A DNA stretch of 64,000 bases, taken from assembly GCF_023558375.1 (NCBI RefSeq), contig NZ_CP083761.1, forward strand, positions 2,846,001 to 2,910,000. The letters run 5' to 3'. The stretch is from Chroococcidiopsis sp. CCMEE 29. Its GTDB lineage: Bacteria > Cyanobacteriota > Cyanobacteriia > Cyanobacteriales > Chroococcidiopsidaceae. Under the pieces are notes generated by a model. It was not told the origin of the DNA, ran no database searches, and saw only the letters and a list, made by a program, of their open reading frames with translations. A program made the position numbers and the translations under genes. Below are positions 59,117 to 64,000 of the stretch, piece after piece. Each line of letters opens with the position of its first letter. Position 1 is the stretch's first letter.

Positions 59117-60208
59117 ATGGCAGATTTGTTGGACACGAGCAGATCGTCTTGTCGATTGCTGGTGACAGGTGGAGCGGGTTTTATTGGCTCGAATTTTGTG
59201 CATTACTGGTGCGATCGCTATCCAGATGACCGAGTGGTGGTTCTGGATGCACTCACCTATGCTGGAAATCGGCGAAATCTAGAGGATTTAGAGGGGCAAG
59301 ATAATTTTCGTTTTGTTCAGGGCGATATATGCGATCGCTCGCTGATAGATCAGCTGTTAAGAGAAGAAAATATCAACACTATCGCCCATTTTGCCGCTGA
59401 ATCCCATGTTGACCGTTCTATTTTAGGTCCGGCTGCCTTTGTTCAAACTAATGTGGTTGGAACCTTCACCCTGCTAGAAGCTTTCCGGCAGCACTGGGAG
59501 GCTACAGGAAGACTAGATAGTTATTGCTTCCTCCACGTTTCCACCGATGAAGTTTACGGTAGTCTCGGTCTCACCGACCCTGCTTTTACCGAAACGACAC
59601 CTTATGCTCCCAATAGTCCCTATTCGGCATCTAAAGCTGGTAGCGATCATTTAGTTAGAGCCTATTACCATACCTATGGTTTACCGACAATTCTCACTAA
59701 TTGCTCCAACAACTACGGTCCTTATCAATTTCCCGAAAAGCTGATTCCCTTAATGTGCATTAATAGCTTAATCGGTAAACAGTTACCTGTTTATGGCGAT
59801 GGACAAAATATACGGGATTGGCTTTATGTGGGCGATCATTGTAGTGCTTTAGATGTAGTAATTCACCATGCTAAACCTGGTGAAACTTACAACGTTGGCG
59901 GCAATAACGAAGTCAACAATATTGACCTCGTGAATATGTTGTGTCAGCTGATGGATGAGTTAGCATCTGACTTACCAGTACATCCTTGTCACCAGTTAAT
60001 TACTTTTGTGAAGGATCGACCGGGACATGACCGGAGATATGCCATCAATGCCACTAAAATCAAAACCCAACTCGGCTGGATGCCTAAAGTAACTGTTAAA
60101 GAAGGATTGCGGCAAACGGTTGAATGGTACCTAACTCACCGCGACTGGTGGGAACCGCTACTGTCAAAGGAATACCAGGCTTACTATCGACAGGTGTATG
60201 TTTCTTAA
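59117..60208 (+). CDS. rfbB: dTDP-glucose 4,6-dehydratase
   Basis: This 363-residue short-chain dehydrogenase-like enzyme converts dTDP-glucose to dTDP-4-keto-6-deoxyglucose for rhamnose-type sugars. The Rossmann motif is VTGGAGFIGSNF. The active site is HVSTDEVYGSL (Thr/Asp/Glu) with YSASKAGSDHLVRAY (Tyr/Lys). NNYGPYQFPEKLIPLM and the C-terminal VKDRPGHDRRYAI loop are present. Met 59111 or 59117 could begin translation. The IS630-type insertion immediately upstream has displaced the native leader; no clear Shine-Dalgarno remains. Confidence 0.93.
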   Translation: MADLLDTSRSSCRLLVTGGAGFIGSNFVHYWCDRYPDDRVVVLDALTYAGNRRNLEDLEGQDNFRFVQGDICDRSLIDQLLREENINTIAHFAAESHVDRSILGPAAFVQTNVVGTFTLLEAFRQHWEATGRLDSYCFLHVSTDEVYGSLGLTDPAFTETTPYAPNSPYSASKAGSDHLVRAYYHTYGLPTILTNCSNNYGPYQFPEKLIPLMCINSLIGKQLPVYGDGQNIRDWLYVGDHCSALDVVIHHAKPGETYNVGGNNEVNNIDLVNMLCQLMDELASDLPVHPCHQLITFVKDRPGHDRRYAINATKIKTQLGWMPKVTVKEGLRQTVEWYLTHRDWWEPLLSKEYQAYYRQVYVS

Positions 60209-60276
60209 CCTGCTACTTATTTCCAACAACAGCAATGCACAACTTAAGCATCTCCTCGGCTTTAGCCAGGGGAGTG

Positions 60277-61089
60277 TCAAAGGAAAACCCGGTGTTGCAA
60301 AGAGGGCATTTGACGGCGAACTTGCTCTAGGCGAGAGGGTTTAATTTCTGCGATCGCCACCCCTGGTTGATCGCCAGCATCTGCCAGAATCACGCCCCAA
60401 GGGTCAATAATCATGGCATGACCGTGGGATTGGCGGGTAGCGTAGTGTTTACCTGTCTGAGCCGGGGCGATAATATAGCAGGTATTTTCAATAGCTCTAG
60501 CTTGAAGCAGCACTTGCCAATGGTCTTTGCCAGTATAGGCGGTGAAGGCAGCTGGCACAAATAGAATGTCGGCTCCCTTATAAGCTAAGTGACGATAGAG
60601 TTCGGGAAAGCGGACATCATAGCACACTGAAAGACCTAGATTACCCAGTTGTTGGGAGGAATAAACTTGTGGTAGCTGAGTACCAGCCATAACGGTACTG
60701 GACTCTCGATAGGTGTTACCGTCAGGCAAGTTAACATCAAATAGATGTACTTTCTGGTAGCAAGCGAGTTCCTGACCGCTGGGATCGATGAGCAGGGCAG
60801 TATTGTAGACTTTGCTGTTGTCTACTGGGACTGGGAAACCGCCGCCGAGGATTGTTACCTGGAAGCGCTGCGCCATTGTTTTGAGGAATTTTTCACTTGC
60901 TAGAGCGATCGCTGCTGCTTGGGCGATCTTGTCTGCCTCATATCCCAGGAAAGAAAAGTTCTCTGGCAAGGTTACCAACTCGACACCTTGACGCACGGCA
61001 AGTTCGATCAATTCTTCAGCCTGAATCAAGTTTTTTTCTAGCTCAGGCAGGCTAGTCATTTGGATTGCAGCGGCGAGATAAGACTTCAT
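60277..61089 (-). CDS. Nitrilase-superfamily amidohydrolase (Nit-like)
   Basis: This 270-residue carbon-nitrogen hydrolase has a Glu-Lys-Cys triad: Glu in TLPENFSFLG, Lys in CYQKVHLFDV, and Cys in LSVCYDVRFPELYRHLA. VPAAFTAYTGKDHWQVLLQARAIENTCYIIAPAQTG and SHGHAMIIDPWG are typical of the Nit1/omega-amidase or deaminated glutathione amidase branch. It likely removes the amide of metabolite-repair substrates. The opposite strand holds rfbB. Confidence 0.92.
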   Translation of the reverse strand: MKSYLAAAIQMTSLPELEKNLIQAEELIELAVRQGVELVTLPENFSFLGYEADKIAQAAAIALASEKFLKTMAQRFQVTILGGGFPVPVDNSKVYNTALLIDPSGQELACYQKVHLFDVNLPDGNTYRESSTVMAGTQLPQVYSSQQLGNLGLSVCYDVRFPELYRHLAYKGADILFVPAAFTAYTGKDHWQVLLQARAIENTCYIIAPAQTGKHYATRQSHGHAMIIDPWGVILADAGDQPGVAIAEIKPSRLEQVRRQMPSLQHRVFL

Positions 61090-61117
61090 GAATTCAGCTG
61101 AAATAGTGCGTTACAGA

Positions 61118-61951
61118 TTAGCAAAATATATCGCTCCTGATCAAACGCATACGTGCAACCAGAACGGGTGGAATGTCCTTGTAGTTCGCCCACTCAAATG
61201 GTCTGTCTGCGTTCGTATCCTGATTGAAGGCAGGTTCTTCGATGCCATCCAGGACAAAACCCACGCTAAAACAGCTGTTGAACAGGAGGCTAATCGGTCG
61301 ATGGAAGTAGTAATGAGGCGCAGGTTGACCAATGATGCCTAAACCTTTAGTGGGTAGTAATCGCAGATACTTCGAGACCTTCACTGCATAAGTTGTTATC
61401 AGCTCTCCATCCCTATCCTCTTCTTCTACCAGCATCTTGCACCCATTCGTGTTGAAACAAGGATGACAAACCGAGAAAATGAAGCTGCCACCGACTTTCA
61501 GCAATTGGCTGAGCGCGCTGAGCAAAGAGTTGATTGTGGTCATGTCCATCAATGCCATATTACAGACTGCCGCATCAAATCGTCGCTTCCCTAGCGTCAT
61601 CATTTGCTCATAGTTGGTGACATCAATTAACCTGTACTCAATGTGCTCAACCAGCTCTGTTGTTCTTGCTTTAGCACGTTCAAGGAATTTCTCGCTGAAG
61701 TCACAAGCAACTACCTCTGCACCTAGCTGTGCTAATCTTCTGGCAAACACGCCATTGCCACAGCCAACATCCAGAACTATCTTGCCAGAGTGCATTTCCA
61801 GCAAACGTTCTATTGCTGGTCCGAGTAAAATTCTTTGGAACTGATTACCCTCTCCTATTTTTTCATCCCACCATGGCGCGTTTTGATTCCAAATATCTTG
61901 CGTTGCTTGAGTCAAAGCTTGTAAATCTTCTGAAGTTTTATCAGCGCTCAT
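61118..61951 (-). CDS. Class I SAM-dependent methyltransferase
   Basis: This 277-residue methyltransferase has motif I VLDVGCGNGVFARRLAQLGAEVVACDFSEKFLERA near residues 59-92, motif II-like FDAAVCNMALMDM, and post-III LKVGGSFIFSVCHPCFN. The fold is of the UbiE/Coq5 broad family, but the substrate is unclear. The C-terminal GFVLDGIEEPAFNQ is typical. The gene starts 28 bases upstream of the nitrilase start, on the same strand. The two may be transcribed together. Confidence 0.9.
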   Translation of the reverse strand: MSADKTSEDLQALTQATQDIWNQNAPWWDEKIGEGNQFQRILLGPAIERLLEMHSGKIVLDVGCGNGVFARRLAQLGAEVVACDFSEKFLERAKARTTELVEHIEYRLIDVTNYEQMMTLGKRRFDAAVCNMALMDMTTINSLLSALSQLLKVGGSFIFSVCHPCFNTNGCKMLVEEEDRDGELITTYAVKVSKYLRLLPTKGLGIIGQPAPHYYFHRPISLLFNSCFSVGFVLDGIEEPAFNQDTNADRPFEWANYKDIPPVLVARMRLIRSDIFC

Positions 61952-62000
61952 TGCAACCTCACTTGCGCAATTCTTGGTGCGATCTTAGTGTCTTGGTGTC

Positions 62001-62819
62001 TTAGTGGTTAATCGAGACTTCTACCAAGTCTTGAATTTGTGCTGAGGTCAATTCCTCAACATTACTGAAAATTGTAACTGCCCCAGCTGCTCTGAGAGTT
62101 TCAGCATAGGTATCACGACGTTCAGGTGTTGTCTGGACGTGGGGCGGCAGAATTCCCACGCCAATCCAACAGCGGTGAGGATGAAGCGATCGCGCTTTCG
62201 CCACCGTATACATATCAGCAACGGTATCTCCTACATACAAAACTGGAGTTCCCGACTCAACTTGCTGCTCCAACTGACGCACCGTTGTGACTAAACCAGT
62301 CGGGTCAGGCTTTCCCGGAGCATCCTCCATTGCAATTAGTACAGGTGACCGCAAACCAAGGCGTTTTTCCAAAATGTAGGCAGCTGAGGCGCGAGTTGCC
62401 CCGCTGAAAAAGCCCCAAGAAATCCCAGCTGTGCTCAACTCTTCTAGATAGCTGGGTTTTAACAACAAGGGTTCATCACAGATATAGCCTGTCCAGTTGC
62501 GCGGATCTGGTCCACGGTAACGAGATTGGAAAAAAGTGACAAGCGTTTCGTAGTTAAGCTGAACCTGCGATCGCCTCTGCCCTTCTGCCTCAAAGTAGCG
62601 ATAAATCAACTCCTGAGAAGCTTCCCAATCGTTATTCCATATCCCTTCCGACTTGAGCTGGTCAATATCTGCTTGAGAAGGACGATAAGCTCCACTAGTG
62701 AAATGCTCTACTGTATCAGCCACCGCCCGCCGATAAGACCCGCCGACATCGCGCACAACACCGTCTATATCAAAAACCACGATTGCTGAGACTAATGGTT
62801 GATTAAGTTGCTGAGTCAA
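62001..62819 (-). CDS. HAD-superfamily hydrolase (TIGR01548-like)
   Basis: This 272-residue phosphatase-like HAD protein has motif I VFDIDGVVRDVGGSYRRAV, motif II FFSGATRASA, motif III RSPVLIAMEDAPGKPDP, and motif IV YVGDTVADMYTVAKA. It matches the cyanobacterial/plant TIGR01548-like HAD group known for sugar-phosphate or related phosphatases of undefined substrate. It is 50 bases upstream of the methyltransferase gene, on the same strand. Confidence 0.88.
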   Translation of the reverse strand: MTQQLNQPLVSAIVVFDIDGVVRDVGGSYRRAVADTVEHFTSGAYRPSQADIDQLKSEGIWNNDWEASQELIYRYFEAEGQRRSQVQLNYETLVTFFQSRYRGPDPRNWTGYICDEPLLLKPSYLEELSTAGISWGFFSGATRASAAYILEKRLGLRSPVLIAMEDAPGKPDPTGLVTTVRQLEQQVESGTPVLYVGDTVADMYTVAKARSLHPHRCWIGVGILPPHVQTTPERRDTYAETLRAAGAVTIFSNVEELTSAQIQDLVEVSINH

Positions 62820-62932
62820 TCGGTCTTTACCTCCAAAACAAGAATTGCGCTAGTTTCTGCCAAAGCATTGCGTTACAATTAATGATTGCAAAGTTTTTAA
62901 ATCTTGCCTGGTATAAACGAGCGGAGGTGTAA

Positions 62933-63232
62933 TTGTCAAAGTTTATTCTAAAGGTTCTGTGGTTGGACGAAAACGTCGCCTTGGCGGTTGATCAAGTGGT
63001 AGGCAAAGGGACCAGCCCGTTGACTCGTTACTTTTTCTGGCCTCGGAATGATGCTTGGGAAGAGCTAAAGAACGAAATGGAGGCTAAAAACTGGATTGTG
63101 GACCAGGATCGGGTTGAGTTGCTGAACAAAGCCACCGAAGTGATTAACTACTGGCAAGAGGAAGGCAGAAAGCGTCCGCTTGCTGAAGCTCAGGCAAAAT
63201 TTCCGGAAGTTGCCTTCACAGGCAGCACTTAA
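62933..63232 (+). CDS. ycf65: Plastid-specific ribosomal protein PSRP-3/Ycf65
   Basis: This 99-residue protein has [49 protein letters not shown], the Ycf65/PSRP-3 signature, shared by cyanobacteria and plastids. It binds the small ribosomal subunit. The start codon is TTG at 62933, supported by GGAGGT ten bases upstream. It ends 73 bases before a bidirectional terminator shared with atpC. Confidence 0.93.
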   Translation: MSKFILKVLWLDENVALAVDQVVGKGTSPLTRYFFWPRNDAWEELKNEMEAKNWIVDQDRVELLNKATEVINYWQEEGRKRPLAEAQAKFPEVAFTGST

Positions 63233-63305
63233 GCTTAAAACTCTGAGCCAGAGCGTCTTAGCCACGCCCCATTACTTGCCTCCTAAAGGGAAAAATCCTA
63301 AGAGA

Positions 63306-63343
63306 AAAAACTCCTCTAGTGCAATTGCACCGGAGGAGTTTTT
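63306..63343. terminator. Bidirectional terminator between ycf65 and atpC
   Basis: AAAAACTCCTC (63306-63316) and GAGGAGTTTTT (63333-63343) are a perfect 11-bp stem, with inner TGCAATTGCA. A runs and T runs on the outside serve both convergent genes. Confidence 0.93.
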
Positions 63344-63357
63344 GCTACCTGAGTCAA

Positions 63358-63771
63358 TTAAACCATGCCACCAGCGGCTTGAAACCGAGCACGAGCACGC
63401 TTAAATGCTTGCTTAGCCTGAATTTGTTCTTGGCGAGTAGCGTTTTGTATTTGATTCAACTTGGCTTGTGCTTCGTTGTAAGCAGTGCGGGCTGCTTCTA
63501 GATCGATTTTTTCACCTCGTTCAGCGCCATTAACGAGAATCGTCACTTCGTCGTTTTCCACTTCTGCAAACCCACCCATCAGGGCGATCGCCACCCAATC
63601 CTGATTTTTACTAGGGCGGACTCGCATCACAGCGGTATCCAGGGCAGTCAACAGTGGCGCGTGTCCACTGAGAATACCCAGCTGACCAGTCGTACTGGGC
63701 AGAATCACTTCTTCAGCTGCATCATCCCAAACAGTTTTGTCTGGCGCAACTACACGAACAGTCAAGGTCAT
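63358..63771 (-). CDS. atpC: ATP synthase epsilon subunit
   Basis: This 137-residue epsilon subunit of the F1 rotor inhibits ATP hydrolysis and couples to gamma. The beta-sandwich starts [43 protein letters not shown]. The C-terminal helical hairpin is [20 protein letters not shown] and [14 protein letters not shown]. It follows atpD by about 145 bases with repeats between, the common cyanobacterial atpDC (atp2) operon layout. Confidence 0.97.
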   Translation of the reverse strand: MTLTVRVVAPDKTVWDDAAEEVILPSTTGQLGILSGHAPLLTALDTAVMRVRPSKNQDWVAIALMGGFAEVENDEVTILVNGAERGEKIDLEAARTAYNEAQAKLNQIQNATRQEQIQAKQAFKRARARFQAAGGMV

Positions 63772-63784
63772 AGTTTATAGAGAT

Positions 63785-63892
63785 TAGGGATTAGAGATTA
63801 GGGGAAGCAGGGTAAGCAGGGGAAGCAGGGGGAGCAGGGGAAAAATTCCCCTACGTCACCGCGTCACCGCGTCACCGCGTCACCGCGTCCTC
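63785..63892. repeat. GGGGAAGCA and GTCACCGC tandem repeats
   Basis: GGGGAAGCAGGG-type units fill 63801-63840, and four units of the 8-base GTCACCGC (about 63855-63888) follow. They lie between atpD and atpC within their presumed operon, so they are transcribed. Confidence 0.85.
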
Positions 63893-63917
63893 TTCCTCGC
63901 CCCTCGCAAGAGCGGCC

Positions 63918-64000
63918 CTACTTAGACTTGAGCTTTTCGGCTTTAGCGATCACCTCATCAATATTGCCGACCATGTAGAAAGCCTGCTCCGGCAGATCGT
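63918..64000 (-). CDS. atpD: ATP synthase beta subunit, 3' end (partial)
   Basis: Only the C-terminal 26 codons are in the window: DLPEQAFYMVGNIDEVIAKA plus EKLKSK and the stop. This is the standard beta-subunit C-terminus of F1-ATPase. The remainder lies beyond base 64000. It is transcribed into atpC. Confidence 0.95.
   Translation of the reverse strand, partial: DLPEQAFYMVGNIDEVIAKAEKLKSK

Overview
The window is chromosomal DNA of a cyanobacterium. Evidence seen directly: a photosystem II D2 gene (psbD), ndhL, ycf65/PSRP-3, atpC and the end of atpD, a tRNA-Leu(UAA) split by a group I intron, cobalamin genes, a SLH/OprB porin, frequent GCGATCGC (HIP1) sites, and many short tandemly repeated repeats (GGGGTCA-, GGGGAAGCA-, GATTTTG-type) between genes. 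This combination, with abundant insertion-sequence debris, toxin-antitoxin pairs and a caspase-WD40 protein, points to a large-genome freshwater or terrestrial cyanobacterium (Chroococcidiopsis/Gloeocapsa or Nostocales-like). The genus is inference.

Layout. 1-5 kb is a graveyard of mobile and transferred genes: a tnpB fragment with a palindromic insertion, a frameshifted AP2-domain gene, an alpha/beta hydrolase, an integrase/transposase chimera, a frameshifted ribbon-helix-helix gene, and an xre-hicB-hicA module. 5.2-10.4 kb is core: intron-bearing tRNA-Leu, ndhL-DUF3007-trpA, then metF-like and trpS on the other strand. 10.7-13.7 kb holds a B12-radical SAM gene preceded by the head of a lost paralog, and a glycosyltransferase remnant cut by an ISKra4-family IS with an 8-bp target duplication. 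13.8-19.6 kb has a phytase-like lipoprotein, a WecA-type transferase, a solitary divergent psbD, a structured leader with a small ORF and terminator, and an SLH porin. 19.7-22.8 kb is a ferric-iron ABC transporter (permease, ATPase) behind a Fur-box-like palindrome, with a decayed gene where the binding protein might be expected.

22.8-26.5 kb is sparse, with an acyltransferase, a monooxygenase gene broken by an amber codon, an Old Yellow Enzyme remnant and a Uma2 nuclease. 26.7-30.3 kb encodes a VOC protein and a signalling pair: a receiver/glutaredoxin-like/thioredoxin-reductase-like protein lacking the redox cysteines, and a cyclic-nucleotide-domain histidine kinase. 30.5-41.6 kb carries a fused peptide-type ABC ATPase, an SSB, a nucleotidyltransferase-phosphomannomutase fusion whose mutase motifs look degenerate, cobK, an AT-rich adh-ggt pair facing a DAHP synthase, and acylphosphatase. 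41.7-51.3 kb has an Arg/Asp repeat protein, an Aquifex-type aconitase, a second hicB-hicA module, DUF6888/DUF6887/DUF1823 genes, SRAP, GST, DUF167, the caspase-WD40 protein and a DUF5895-like protein. 51.8-64 kb has a CPA1 antiporter, a cytochrome b-like protein, a lipase, cobI, a TonB-like repeat protein, an IS630-type element directly upstream of rfbB, a nitrilase, a methyltransferase, a HAD phosphatase, ycf65, atpC and the 3' end of atpD.

The items most worth following up are the attenuator-like leader at 17.6-17.83 kb, the divergent solitary D2 protein, the cysteine-less redox/receiver fusion with its partner kinase, and the degenerate mutase domain.
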